Part shown: one piece after another, positions 35,301 to 42,999 of the stretch | How positions within the stretch are numbered: position 1 is the stretch's first letter | How the letters are laid out: every line of letters starts with the position of its first letter | DNA from: JALUZX01 sp964561605 | Lineage (GTDB): Bacteria > Planctomycetota > UBA1135 > JALUZX01 | Assembly: GCA_964561605.1 (NCBI GenBank) | Contig: CAZLQD010000047.1 | Location: forward strand, 1 to 64,000 | Direction of reading: 5' to 3' | Length of the DNA stretch: 64,000 bases | Made by a program: the position numbers and the translations under genes | The notes under the pieces: model-generated | Seen by the model: only the letters and a program-made list of their open reading frames with translations | Told to the model about the DNA's origin: nothing | Databases searched by the model: none

Positions 35301-35815
35301 TGGACTTGAGCCTGGAGGACATCCACTACCTCCTCTCCCTGGGATACCCGCCTTCCGTGGCGGCGGACCTGATCCTCCATACCGCCCTCACCTTCGCCCC
35401 GAGGACCAAGGCCGACGTGGAGGCCCTGGTGAAGAAGGAGAAGCTCCCCCTCGTGGTGGTGAAGGCCATCCTGGCGGCGGCCCGGAAGGGAAGGGGCGCC
35501 GGGGCGGGTGGTCCGGCCCGCCGGGGCGGGAGGGTCTCCCTGGTGGGCCGGTGGCGGGCCTCGATCTTCATCCCCAACGCGGGCCGGTATACCGAGGTGG
35601 ACGAGTTCACTCCCGACGGCCGCTTCACGACCCTGGCGGAGCTCAACGGCCGGACCATGAGGTACTCCGGGACCTACAGGGTGGAAGGCGACGAGATCGT
35701 CTTCACCAAGGACACCGGCGGGGGCTACCGGGAGACTTTCAGGGTGGTCGGACCGGGCCACATCCAGGTCTACCAGCCCAAGATCGACCAGTGGGTGGAC
35801 TTCCGGAAGGAGTGA
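32396..35815 (+). CDS. Exported trypsin-like serine protease with TPR array
   Basis: 1139 residues from ATG 32396 (AGGAG nine bases upstream). Signal peptide RLLLFFVFLLLFSPAAPA. An N-terminal helical part (about 25-230) has repeated 'LKKMGFTEGEVVRAI'-like segments. An alpha/beta domain at about 235-390 precedes the S1-type protease. The catalytic triad is visible as His442 (TNWHVV), Asp490 (GGIDLALLEI) and Ser566 (THGNSGGPC). From about 625 to 985 come TPR-like helical repeats (AYALAQKAQCLA.., GNPLLFFRIGVCLRNEGKAGEALKAYGKAL). The C-terminus has a small beta domain (VGRWRASIFIPNAGRYTEVDEF). Likely a periplasmic or surface DegP-like quality-control or processing protease, but without PDZ domains. 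TPRs suggest it works in a complex. A U-tract terminator follows. Confidence 0.88.
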   Translation: MKDPGRLLLFFVFLLLFSPAAPAQKLTLQEVISLKKMGFTEGEVVRAIRKSGLAFTLDEEARKKLREAGFRPSFFEALAAFAPSRPPGEEGSALLALVQRKAPVEEILRRMAALPGDHLARLRAPLEKAGAPQAVLLAARGKPLTVKDLEDLAAAGTPKGAYALLAEMLGVRKEAIPPGKALDLARRGVPPGVIKRFRAGSSPGGEAGVEEGSPRRSALEALQSLVVKEGEYSHLGKRFVLRCPPGWRLIRGIDDGDVFYALTPRRRGDDPDSLDVLLELSLVPFPEDARSWGRGPADVLEKLLPSILLSEPGLELTGKVEETLVGGLEGAVVPFRGTFKNRKGEYLGVAALALEGDLAYLVEATASKELFPLYGGDFLSILERSRFGRPAPSTRGPDRDPSELVRKYKGSVVVVNASTDLEGSQGTGFIVSRDGYILTNWHVVWDARRNRPYREFTVSWDDSLKRPSKKARLVGWVHKVSRQVRVGGIDLALLEIDPGDYTPIPLTRLKDVELGDGVIAMGFPRSDLVSGYSIFITKGVVVRFNRDLSGRVEAVATDAKITHGNSGGPCLSLKTGGALGLNTWGFDIDPAAGDLNDMVGYYFVCPAEAAMREFPLAVDLGIPADRKLSFLDYYELSRIYSVLGSPRAALRLAEKALREKPDSAYALAQKAQCLAASAVEELQEDPAKALASAKEAAAVFKKALDIRPDYEDALTTLTDLLLELEEPADAARYARKCVRLFPRDWEGHFLLAKALLALKKKDEGERELRKAMDLSRNLVGDPWILAGNLAYARGDYEKGREYFRKAARIRPGDLTARMGVVEYLELEKRWNEAASAYRGLLAEFPGNPLLFFRIGVCLRNEGKAGEALKAYGKALSEFRKRGFPPPADLLLDVADIFLKEKKKPAMGARFLSMFLLYYGNEREALDVHLKLAGILERPGAAAAHVRRAAALAEKLGVKDFHPPRDLPDMDLSLEDIHYLLSLGYPPSVAADLILHTALTFAPRTKADVEALVKKEKLPLVVVKAILAAARKGRGAGAGGPARRGGRVSLVGRWRASIFIPNAGRYTEVDEFTPDGRFTTLAELNGRTMRYSGTYRVEGDEIVFTKDTGGGYRETFRVVGPGHIQVYQPKIDQWVDFRKE

Positions 35816-35889
35816 GTCCCCCCGGGTCGCCGGGCCCTGCCGGGCCGGGGAAGAAAGACAATAAATAATGTTGTCCCCCGGTCCTCTCC

Positions 35890-35931
35890 CTCCCGCCTCC
35901 TTCCCCCGGGGAGGGGGCGGGAGATTTTTTT
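35890..35931 (+). terminator. Rho-independent terminator after the protease gene
   Basis: Stem CTCCCGCC (35890-35897) pairs with GGCGGGAG (35916-35923), with further pairing inside. It is followed at once by A and seven T residues (35925-35931). This is the only hairpin in the window with a clear U-tract; it lies 75 bases after the protease stop and upstream of the Mrp/Nuo-type operon. Confidence 0.8.
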
Positions 35932-35975
35932 CTCCTTCTCCGTGAAATTCCCCGGGAGGCGGAGCTCTTCATTAC

Positions 35976-35991
35976 ATCATGATTTCGTGAT
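35976..35991. promoter_or_regulatory. Imperfect dyad, candidate ArsR operator
   Basis: ATCATGATTTCGTGAT has half-sites ATCATGA and TCGTGAT (one mismatch from a perfect dyad). It lies 20 bases before the ArsR-type start at 36012, in a locally AT-rich patch of an otherwise GC-rich region. ArsR proteins commonly bind such 12-2-12-type or ATxxATG-type dyads over their own promoter. Autoregulation is inferred. Confidence 0.45.
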
Positions 35992-36011
35992 ACCTCCGGC
36001 CGGAGTCCTTC

Positions 36012-36341
36012 ATGGAGATCGGGATCAACTGCTACGTGATGCGGGACTACGTGGCGCACTTCGCCAACCCGGTGCGCCTCAAGATCCTCTGTTGCCTCAC
36101 CGAGGGGAGGGCCTGCGTCACCGACCTGGTCCAGGCAACCAGGGAAAAGCAATCCACCGTCTCCCAGCAGCTCAAGAACCTCCTCCTGGCGGGCTTCATC
36201 GCCAGGCAGAGGGAGGGGAGCCGCGTCTACTACCAGATCGCCCTGCCGGCGGTGAAGAAGACCATGGAGTTCCTGGACCAGCTCGCCGCCGAGCTGACCC
36301 AGGCCCGGATCCGGCCCGTCCTCGAGGAAAAGGAGTCCTGA
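36012..36341 (+). CDS. ArsR-family transcriptional regulator
   Basis: 109 residues from ATG 36012. Winged-helix features: ANPVRLKILCCLTEGRACVTDLVQA (helices 1-3), KQSTVSQQLKNLLLAGFI (recognition helix) and REGSRVYYQI (wing). Cysteines at 7, 27, 28 and 35 are available. Cys35 lies where the CxC metal site of ArsR/SmtB proteins begins, but the second Cys of that motif is Thr. A thiol- or persulfide-type response, as in BigR/SqrR relatives, is as plausible as metal sensing. The stop is followed one base later by the MrpE gene, so the regulator heads the operon for the Mrp/Nuo-type complex and probably controls it together with the dyad at 35976. Confidence 0.88.
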   Translation: MEIGINCYVMRDYVAHFANPVRLKILCCLTEGRACVTDLVQATREKQSTVSQQLKNLLLAGFIARQREGSRVYYQIALPAVKKTMEFLDQLAAELTQARIRPVLEEKES

Positions 36342-36342
36342 C

Positions 36343-36846
36343 ATGGATCACCGATGGCGTTCCATCTCCATCGCCACCGTCTTCTACTGGCTGCTCTGGC
36401 TCGTGCTGGTCCAGAGCTTCGACCCCCAGGAGATGCTCGCCGGGGCGGTGGTGGCCTTCTTCGTGGCCTTCCTCTCCAGGGGGGAGCCCTTCTCCACGCC
36501 CGTGAAGTGCCTCCTCTCCCCCAAGAGGATCGCCTACACCATCGCCTACGTCTTCTACCTCTTCTTCGCCATCGTCCGCTCCAACCTGGACGTGGCCCGG
36601 CGGGTGGTCTCGCCCAAGCTCCCCATCAACCCGGGGATCGTGAAGATCAAGACCCGCCTCAAGAGCCCGCTTGGGAAGATGATCCTGGCCAACTCCATCA
36701 CCCTTACGCCGGGCACCCTCACGGTGGACGTCAAGGGGGAGGATTTCTACATCCACTGGATCGACGTGGAGACCAAGGACGTGCAGGCCGCCACGGAGAA
36801 GATCGCGGCCGGTTTCGAGAAGTTCCTGGAGGTGATCTGTGGCTGA
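36343..36846 (+). CDS. mrpE: MrpE/MnhE-type cation antiporter subunit (MbhA/MbxA equivalent)
   Basis: 167 residues from ATG 36343. Two N-terminal membrane helices (TVFYWLLWLVLVQSF, LAGAVVAFFVAFLS) and a further one (IAYTIAYVFYLFFAIVRSNLDVARRV) are followed by a cytoplasmic domain. That domain holds the family block LANSITLTPGTLTVDVKGEDFYIHWID. It is the first structural gene of the complex and overlaps the MrpF start by eight bases. In the Mrp and Mbh/Mbx systems this subunit is part of the sodium/proton-translocating membrane arm. Confidence 0.93.
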   Translation: MDHRWRSISIATVFYWLLWLVLVQSFDPQEMLAGAVVAFFVAFLSRGEPFSTPVKCLLSPKRIAYTIAYVFYLFFAIVRSNLDVARRVVSPKLPINPGIVKIKTRLKSPLGKMILANSITLTPGTLTVDVKGEDFYIHWIDVETKDVQAATEKIAAGFEKFLEVICG

Positions 36847-37099
36847 CCTGATCCTGGAATTGGCCCTGGTCCTGGCCGGACTCGGGGTCCTTCTGGCGAG
36901 TTACCGCCTCCTCAAGGGCCCTTGCCCCCCCAGCCGCGCCGTGGCCCTGGACGTGCTCACCTTGATCACCATCCCCCTCCTGGTGGGGGCGGCGGTCATG
37001 ACGGGGCGGGCCATCTACCTGGACGTGGCCCTGGTCTACGCCCTCCTTTCCTTCCTGGGCGTGGTCTCCCTGGCCCGTTACTTCGAGAAGGGGGTGTGA
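36839..37099 (+). CDS. mrpF: MrpF/MnhF-type antiporter subunit
   Basis: 86 residues from GTG 36839, with three transmembrane helices. The pattern LVLAGLGVLLASYRLLKGPCPPSRAVALD and AIYLDVALVYALLSFLGVVSLARY is typical of MrpF (usually about 90 residues). It forms part of the small-subunit cluster of the Mrp-type membrane module. Confidence 0.93.
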   Translation: MADLILELALVLAGLGVLLASYRLLKGPCPPSRAVALDVLTLITIPLLVGAAVMTGRAIYLDVALVYALLSFLGVVSLARYFEKGV

Positions 37100-37100
37100 G

Positions 37101-37454
37101 ATGAGCGCCTACCAGCTCGCCGGAGCCCTCCTGGCCTTCCTGGGCGCCCTGTTCCTCTTCCTGGGCGCATTGGGAATCGTCAGGATGCCCGACCTCTACA
37201 ACCGGATGCAGGCCGGCACCAAGGCCACCACTCTCGGAAACATCCTCACCCTGGCGGGGCTCGCCCTCTACCACCCCTCCTGGGCGCTGAAGATCGGCGT
37301 CATCGCCCTCTTCGTCCTGGTCACCAACCCGCTCTCCTCCCACGCCCTGGCCAGGGCGGCCCACGGCGCCGGAGTCCCCCTCACGGAGGGGTCGGTCTCG
37401 GACGCCCTCGAGGAGGATCGTTCCCCGGAAGGGGGGGAGGCCCTGGAGTCATGA
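37101..37454 (+). CDS. mrpG: MrpG/MnhG-type antiporter subunit
   Basis: 117 residues from ATG 37101, one base after the MrpF stop. Three membrane helices. The conserved IVRMPDLYNRMQAGTKATTLGN block and FVLVTNPLSSHALARAAH near the end are hallmarks of MrpG. The last 20 residues are an acidic tail. The stop overlaps the next start by four bases. Confidence 0.93.
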   Translation: MSAYQLAGALLAFLGALFLFLGALGIVRMPDLYNRMQAGTKATTLGNILTLAGLALYHPSWALKIGVIALFVLVTNPLSSHALARAAHGAGVPLTEGSVSDALEEDRSPEGGEALES

Positions 37455-37690
37455 TCTATTTGGACGTATTGCTCTGCATCCTCACCGTAATCTGCGCCGT
37501 GGCCGCCATGGTGACCCGCAAGCTCGTTGCGGCGGCAATCCTGGCGGGCGTGGTCTCCCTCGTCGTGTCCTATCTCTTCGTGAGGATGAAGGCCCCCGAC
37601 GTGGCCATGACGGAAGCGGCCATCGGGGCCGCCCTCTCGACGGTCATCTTTCTCATCGCCATCAGGCGCACCGAGGAGGAAGAGAGATGA
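37451..37690 (+). CDS. MbhD-like subunit (DUF4040, MrpA C-terminal segment homologue)
   Basis: 79 residues from ATG 37451, with three helices. VVSLVVSYLFVRMKAPDVAMTEAAIGAALSTVIFLIAI matches the hydrogenase/antiporter MbhD domain. In MrpA this domain is the C-terminal extension; in Mbh and Mbx it is a separate gene, as here. The acidic Asp/Glu pair in APDVAMTEAA is the likely functional part. The gene is overlapped at both ends by its neighbours. Confidence 0.9.
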   Translation: MIYLDVLLCILTVICAVAAMVTRKLVAAAILAGVVSLVVSYLFVRMKAPDVAMTEAAIGAALSTVIFLIAIRRTEEEER

Positions 37691-38397
37691 AGCAAGTCCT
37701 GGCGGTCCTGTTCCTCCTGGTCCTGGCCTTCCTGCTGGCCGGCCTTGTCCCCATGGCCTCCAAGGCCGGCAACGGCTGGGTCGGGGATTATTACGCCACC
37801 CATGGTATAGCCGACAACAGGGGTTCCAACCTGGTCACGTCCATCGTGGTGAACTACCGAGGCCTGGACACCCTGGGCGAGGTGACGGTCCTCTTCCTCT
37901 CGGTCATGGGTGTGGGTTTCATCCTCCGGCGCAGGGAGGGCTCTCCCAGGTTCGCCCCCGTCCCGGCGAGCCCCATCGTGGACACGGGGGCCAACCTCCT
38001 CTTCGGCTCCATCCTCCTCCTGGGGGCCTACATCTTCGTCCACGGCCACCTGACGCCGGGAGGCGGCTTCCAGGGTGGTTCTGTGATCGCTTCCGGGGTG
38101 CTCCTCCTGATCCTGGCCCGCCGGGACCGGGAACTCTCCCACGATCTCCTCGCCTGGCTCGAGTCCCTCTCGGGCTTCGGTTACGCCCTGGTCGGCCTGG
38201 TGGGGCTGGTCGTGGCCGGATCCTTCCTGGCCAACAAGGGAGTCCTTCCCCTGGGCACCTGGAACCGTCTCTTCTCGGCCGGTGTGATCCCGATCATCTA
38301 TATCCTGATCGGCCTCAAGGTGGGGGCCGAGCTCTCCACCCTCCTGGACATCATGATCCGCGACCCCGAAGCCGTCGCCCACGGGGGAGGAAACTGA
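37687..38397 (+). CDS. MbhE + MrpB fusion subunit (MbxF-like)
   Basis: 236 residues from ATG 37687. Residues 1-80 are MbhE-like (NLVTSIVVNYRGLDTLGEVTVLFLSVMGVGF). Residues 85-230 are MrpB/MnhB-like, with IVDTGANLLFGSILLLGAYIFVHGHLTPGGGFQGG and IYILIGLKVGAELS. In Pyrococcus Mbh the two parts are separate genes, whereas I recall the Mbx (Mbs) operon having a single longer subunit. The fused state is one of the features that points to the Mbx type. Confidence 0.9.
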   Translation: MKQVLAVLFLLVLAFLLAGLVPMASKAGNGWVGDYYATHGIADNRGSNLVTSIVVNYRGLDTLGEVTVLFLSVMGVGFILRRREGSPRFAPVPASPIVDTGANLLFGSILLLGAYIFVHGHLTPGGGFQGGSVIASGVLLLILARRDRELSHDLLAWLESLSGFGYALVGLVGLVVAGSFLANKGVLPLGTWNRLFSAGVIPIIYILIGLKVGAELSTLLDIMIRDPEAVAHGGGN

Positions 38398-38398
38398 G

Positions 38399-38779
38399 AT
38401 GAACATCACCATGGTTTACGTCGGCACCGCCGTGGCCCTGGTCCTCGTCGGGCTGGGCGGCGTCCTTCTCAAGCGGAACATCCTCAAGATGGTCCTGGCC
38501 CTCGACATCGTCGAGACCGGGGTGAACCTCCTGCTGATCGGCATCGGATATACGCCCGGCCGGGAGGCCCCCATCGTGGACAACGCGGCCTTCTTCGCGG
38601 ACCGGGCCAAGGAGACCGTCAACGCCTCGGCCGTGGTGGATCCCGTTCCCCAGGCCCTGGTTCTGACGGCCATCGTCATCGGGCTCGGAACGACGGCCTT
38701 GATGCTCTCATACGTCATCAGGCTCTACGCTCAGAAGAAGACCCTGGACATCAGGGAGTTCGGGAGGCTCAAGTGGTAG
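38399..38779 (+). CDS. mrpC: MrpC/MnhC-type (NuoK-like) subunit
   Basis: 126 residues from ATG 38399, with three helices. LLKRNILKMVLALDIVETGVNLLLIGIGY and VDPVPQALVLTAIVIGLGTTALMLSYVIRLY are typical of MrpC and the related NuoK. The Glu in the first block and the VDPxPQALVLTAIVI motif are conserved. The following antiporter gene starts seven bases before its stop. Confidence 0.93.
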   Translation: MNITMVYVGTAVALVLVGLGGVLLKRNILKMVLALDIVETGVNLLLIGIGYTPGREAPIVDNAAFFADRAKETVNASAVVDPVPQALVLTAIVIGLGTTALMLSYVIRLYAQKKTLDIREFGRLKW

Positions 38780-41700
38780 ATCCAATCCTCCTCATCGCCG
38801 TCCCCCTGGGGGTCGCCTTCCTCCTTCCCCTGGTGGACCGCCTGGGCAGGGCGGCCTCGCGGTGGGTCCATTTCCTGACACTCGTCTTCTATACCGGCGC
38901 GGCCGCCGGCTGGGCCCTGGGCCTGTCCAAGGGCACGGCCGCCGCCAGGGACGTCATCACCGCCGCCTGGCCCCCTCCGGTGGGCATCAACCTCCACATG
39001 GGCCTTCCCGAGGCGGTCATCCTCTCCCTGGCCGGGCTGACGGGCATCTTCTCCGCCCTCTACCTGGCCCACAGGGAGGAAAAGCCGAGTATCCGCTCCA
39101 TCGTGCTCCAGGTCCTCCTCCTGGCCGGAACGGCGGGTCTCACCCTCACGAGGGACCTCTTCAACATGTTCGTCTTCCTGGAGATCACCTCCATCAGCAC
39201 CTTCGCCATCGTGCTCCTGGGCAAGGAGCGGAAGGCCCTGGAGGCGGGCTTCAAGTACATGATCCTCGGGGGGATCGCCTCGGTTTTCCTCCTCTTGGGG
39301 ATCGCCTTCCTCTACAAGGCGTCGGGGACCCTCAACATGGCCGACATGGCCGCCAAGCTTCCCGCCATCCTCTCGGGAGGGACGGCGGCGGCCCTGGTCT
39401 TCCTCTTCGTCTGCATGCTGATCGAGCTCAAGGGCTTCCCCCTCAACGGGCCGGCCATCGACCTCTACGAGGGAGCGGATCCCGGGGTCATGGCCCTCAT
39501 CGTGGGCACCACCCTGAACGCCGTGCTCTTCGCCTTCTGGAAGATCCTCCCCTTCTTCTCGGGCGTCACCTGGGAAGGGGTGATCCTGGCCTCGGGAATG
39601 GCCACCTTCGTCCTGGGCAACCTCTTCGCCACCAGGCAGAAGAACGTCCGCCGGATGCTGGGCTACTCCTCCTCCGCCCAGGTGGGCCTCCTGGTCTTCC
39701 TCCTTCCCCTCCTCAAGAACCACACGGTGGGCCTGGCCGCCCTGGGCCTGCTCCTGGTCAACCACGTCCTGGCCAAGGCCTCCCTCCTCTGGTTCGCCGG
39801 AATCCACGAGGAGGAGAACCTCGAGGGGTGGCGGGGAGCCTTCCGGGGAAATCCGGTCTTGAGGGTCCTCTTCGGGGCCTCCGTCCTGGCCATCGCCGGC
39901 CTTCCCCCCTTCCCGGGTTTCTGGGGCAAGTGGGACGCCCTGGCCGGAATGGCAAGAAGCCCCTACATGTGGTGGATCCTGCCCCTCCTCCTGGGCTCCC
40001 TCCTGGAGTTCGTCTACTACTTCCGGTGGCTCAAGGAGACCGCCGCCGGTCCCGAGGAGGCCCCTGCCCGGGATGTTTCCTTCTCCCTTTCGGCTCCGCC
40101 GGCCCTCTTCGTCCTGGCCGGGTTGGCCCTTGGGATCCACACCCTCTACCGGCCCGACCTGGGCGTCTCCTCCCAGGCCTTGTTCTGGTTGTGGTGCGGC
40201 GGCGGCCTCCTGGCCCTCGCCTTCCTTCCCGAGAAGGTCTCGGCGGGCCTCTCCTTCCTGGCCGTCCTGGCGGGCGGGGCCTGGCTCTACGGCGCCGGAT
40301 CCCTGGACCTGCACACCATTCCCGGGTTCTTCTCGATCCTGGTCCTCCTGGGGGCCCTGGTCTTCTCCCTGGCCCGCCTGGGGATCCCGGCCCGCCACAG
40401 GAACTACCACGGCCTCTTCCTCCTCCTCCTGGGATCCCTCCTGGTCCTCCTGGGGACCGATTCCCTCCTGGGCTTCTTCGCCGCCTGGGAGATCATGACC
40501 TGGACCTCCTACTTCCTGGTCCGCCAGGGAAGGAGGGGCCAGGCCGCTTCCTACCTCTATATCCTCTTCTCCGGCGCGGCGGGCTTCCTCCTCCTGGGGG
40601 GCTTCCTGGTGGCCCTGGGAGGGGGCGCGGCGACCCTCTCGGGGCTTGGCGCCCTCCAGGGCTCCTCCGCCCTCTGGACGTGGATCCTGGTCTGCGCCGG
40701 GCTTGCCGTGAAAGTCGGCTCCTGGGGCGTGCATATCTGGGCTCCCGAGTCCTACTCCGAGGCGCCCGACCTCTTCACCCCCTTCCTTTCGGGGGTCATC
40801 TCCAAGATCCCCGTCTTCGCCTTCACCGCCGTGGCCGCCAAGGTGGTCCTCCCCGTCCTGGCCACCACCCTGGGAAGGCTGGACCCGGCCTGGATCCTGG
40901 GCTGGCTCGGCGGACTCACGGCCCTGGGGATGACCTTGCTGGCCGTCTTCCAGGACGACATGAAGAAGCTCCTGGCCTACTCCTCCCTCGGCCAGGTGGG
41001 TTACATCGTCCTGGGGCTGGCCATGATGACCCCCCTGGGATGGACGGCCGCCCTCTACCACAGCCTGAACCACCTGCTCTTCAAGGGGCTTCTCTTCGTG
41101 ACCGTGGCGGGGGTCATCCACCGGACCGGCACGAGGAGCCTCAGTGAGCTGGGGGGACTCATCACGAAGATGCCCGTCTCCTTCATCGCCGTCCTGATGG
41201 CCATCATCGCCCTCTCGGGCGTGCCTCCCCTTTCGGGCTTCACCGGGAAGTGGCTCGTCTACCAGGCTGGGATCCAGAAGGGCTGGTACCTCCTCACGGC
41301 GGTGACCATGTTCGCCTCGGTCCTGGCCTTCCCCTATCTCTTCAAGCTGATCCACTCGATCTTCCTGGGCCAGCTCCAGAGAAAACACCGGGAGGTCCGG
41401 GAAGCTCCCAAGGCCCTCGTGGCCACCCAGATCGTCCTGATCGCTGCGATCATGGTGCTCTCCGTGGCTCCCGGCCTGGTCCTGGTCCCGATCCAGAAGG
41501 GCGTCGGGGCCGCCCTTGGCAAGACGGCCTTCACCTCCGCCACGGCCACGACCCTCGCCACGGACCTGGGATACTTCCAGGCCATGGGTCTCATGACCCT
41601 GGTGATGGTCCTGGCCGGCCTGGTCTTCGCCGCCGTCTTCTTCTTCCTCCCCAGGCACACCGTGAAGGTGAAGCAACTGGACATCGTATACTCCGGCGAG

Positions 41701-42066
41701 GTTCCCCCTCCGCCCGAGGAGATCCAATACGCCCGGAACTTCTTCCGGCATTTCGAGCGGGTCTACGCGCCGGTCATCCTTCCCAGGATCAAGGCGTTCT
41801 GGAAGGGCTTCTCCGAGAGCGTCCTCTCCCTGGCCGAGTCCGGGAGGCGCCTCTACACCGGCGACGGCCAGACCTACATCCTCTACGCCGTGGGCCTGGT
41901 CCTGGCCCTGGTGCTCTTCGTCTTCTCCGGGCCTGCGCCGGCCAGTACGGGGAAGCCCGCCGGGAAGACCGGGTACTACGTTCCCCAGGAAAAGAAGGCC
42001 CCCCCGGCCCGGGTGGGCGTCCTCGTCCCGCGCCCCCGCGCCATTTCGGGAGGTGAAGGCAAATGA
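38773..42066 (+). CDS. Tandem fusion of two MrpD/NuoN/L-type ion-pumping subunits (MbxH-MbxH' equivalent)
   Basis: 1097 residues from GTG 38773. Two complete antiporter-like modules lie in one chain. Module 1 (about 1-430) has the TM5 Glu in FVFLEITSISTFA, a Lys in IELKGFPLNG and the HVLAKASLLWF block. Module 2 (about 455-905) has FAAWEIMTWTSYF, GLAVKVGSWGVHIWAPESYSEAPD and SLNHLLFKGLLFV. A tail of about 150 residues follows, with a cytoplasmic stretch (HTVKVKQLDIVYSGE) and a last helix (YILYAVGLVLALVLFVFSG). The family's usual length is about 480-620 residues, so this is double. No stop or frame change separates the modules. I recall two separate H genes in archaeal mbx operons. Each module should translocate H+ or Na+. 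Confidence 0.93.
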   Translation: MVDPILLIAVPLGVAFLLPLVDRLGRAASRWVHFLTLVFYTGAAAGWALGLSKGTAAARDVITAAWPPPVGINLHMGLPEAVILSLAGLTGIFSALYLAHREEKPSIRSIVLQVLLLAGTAGLTLTRDLFNMFVFLEITSISTFAIVLLGKERKALEAGFKYMILGGIASVFLLLGIAFLYKASGTLNMADMAAKLPAILSGGTAAALVFLFVCMLIELKGFPLNGPAIDLYEGADPGVMALIVGTTLNAVLFAFWKILPFFSGVTWEGVILASGMATFVLGNLFATRQKNVRRMLGYSSSAQVGLLVFLLPLLKNHTVGLAALGLLLVNHVLAKASLLWFAGIHEEENLEGWRGAFRGNPVLRVLFGASVLAIAGLPPFPGFWGKWDALAGMARSPYMWWILPLLLGSLLEFVYYFRWLKETAAGPEEAPARDVSFSLSAPPALFVLAGLALGIHTLYRPDLGVSSQALFWLWCGGGLLALAFLPEKVSAGLSFLAVLAGGAWLYGAGSLDLHTIPGFFSILVLLGALVFSLARLGIPARHRNYHGLFLLLLGSLLVLLGTDSLLGFFAAWEIMTWTSYFLVRQGRRGQAASYLYILFSGAAGFLLLGGFLVALGGGAATLSGLGALQGSSALWTWILVCAGLAVKVGSWGVHIWAPESYSEAPDLFTPFLSGVISKIPVFAFTAVAAKVVLPVLATTLGRLDPAWILGWLGGLTALGMTLLAVFQDDMKKLLAYSSLGQVGYIVLGLAMMTPLGWTAALYHSLNHLLFKGLLFVTVAGVIHRTGTRSLSELGGLITKMPVSFIAVLMAIIALSGVPPLSGFTGKWLVYQAGIQKGWYLLTAVTMFASVLAFPYLFKLIHSIFLGQLQRKHREVREAPKALVATQIVLIAAIMVLSVAPGLVLVPIQKGVGAALGKTAFTSATATTLATDLGYFQAMGLMTLVMVLAGLVFAAVFFFLPRHTVKVKQLDIVYSGEVPPPPEEIQYARNFFRHFERVYAPVILPRIKAFWKGFSESVLSLAESGRRLYTGDGQTYILYAVGLVLALVLFVFSGPAPASTGKPAGKTGYYVPQEKKAPPARVGVLVPRPRAISGGEGK

Positions 42067-42989
42067 GCCCCGTGGAACTGAGTTTCTTCCCCAAGCTCTT
42101 CTGGGTGGTGGTCTCGGTCCTGGCCGCCATCGCCTACGGCCTGGTCATCGGCGGAATCATCCGCAAGGTCATGGCCAGGATCCAGGGGCGCATCGGGCCG
42201 CCCGTATACCAGCCCTACATCGATCTCTTCAAGGTCCTCTTCCAGCGGACCGCCACCTGGCACGGCTACATGTTCTACATGGGGCCCGTGTTCCGGGCGA
42301 CCGGGGCCATCGGCCTCTTCCTGCTCATTCCGGTGGTCTTCGGGGATCCCCGTTTCGACAACTACTCCTTCAACGGGGATCTGTTGCTGGTCATGTATTT
42401 CATGTTCTTCGGGTGCCTGGGCATGGCCCTTGGGGCGGCCGACGGGGGACACCCCCACTCGGTGATCGCCGTAACCCGCGGTCTCTCCCAGATGACGGCC
42501 TACGAACTTCCCTTCTCCCTGGCCGTCGTGGCCATAGTGGCCCAGACGGGGTCTTTTTCGGTTCACCAAATCGTCGCCGCACAGCAGGGTGGGATCGGGC
42601 ACTGGTTCCTCTTCACCAACCCCCTGGCGGCGGTGGCGGCGTTCCTGGCCTTCCTGGGGATGAACATGTATTCCCCCTTCGATATCGTCCTGGCCCCCCA
42701 GGAGATCCCGATCGGGCCCCCGACGGAATACAACTCGGCCTTCATGTCCATCCTCATGTCGGGCCGGGCCATCTTCGCCGTATCCAAGTGCGTCCTCTAC
42801 ATGGACCTCTTCCTGGGCGGCGCCACGTCGGTCCTGGAGGCGGTGGTGAAGGTCTTCCTCATCTACTTCTGGTCCATCTTCGTCGGGGCCGTGTTCCCCA
42901 GGTACCGCACGGAACAGGCCGTCAAGTTCTTCCTCGGCTGGCCCACGGCCGCAGGCGTGGCCGCCGTCCTGGCCGTGATGCTTTTCTAG
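42063..42989 (+). CDS. NuoH-like (MbhM/MbxM) membrane subunit
   Basis: 308 residues from ATG 42063 (ATGA overlap). About eight helices. Complex I subunit 1 blocks: RKVMARIQGRIGPPVYQPYIDLFKVLFQ at the N-terminus, then ADGGHPHSVIAVTRGLSQMTAYELPFSLAVV, then NMYSPFDIVLAPQEIPIGPPTEYNS. The last holds the loop that anchors the peripheral arm in NuoH-type proteins. It links the Mrp-type membrane arm to the NuoB/D-like redox module. Gene order (H before B, C, D) follows Mbx rather than Mbh, where the M subunit comes after L as I recall. Confidence 0.92.
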   Translation: MSPVELSFFPKLFWVVVSVLAAIAYGLVIGGIIRKVMARIQGRIGPPVYQPYIDLFKVLFQRTATWHGYMFYMGPVFRATGAIGLFLLIPVVFGDPRFDNYSFNGDLLLVMYFMFFGCLGMALGAADGGHPHSVIAVTRGLSQMTAYELPFSLAVVAIVAQTGSFSVHQIVAAQQGGIGHWFLFTNPLAAVAAFLAFLGMNMYSPFDIVLAPQEIPIGPPTEYNSAFMSILMSGRAIFAVSKCVLYMDLFLGGATSVLEAVVKVFLIYFWSIFVGAVFPRYRTEQAVKFFLGWPTAAGVAAVLAVMLF

Positions 42990-42999
42990 GAGAGTTGCC

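Noticed and set aside
32717..35761. 1000-codon minus-strand open frame opposite the protease
   Set aside because: Low-complexity Gly/Glu/Arg product, no start context. The plus strand has a signal peptide, protease triad and TPRs.
38731..41751. Very long open frame on the minus strand opposite the double antiporter gene
   Set aside because: It mirrors the GC-rich third positions of the real gene and gives a Glu/Gly/Asp-rich protein with no motif, whereas the plus strand has clear family sequence.
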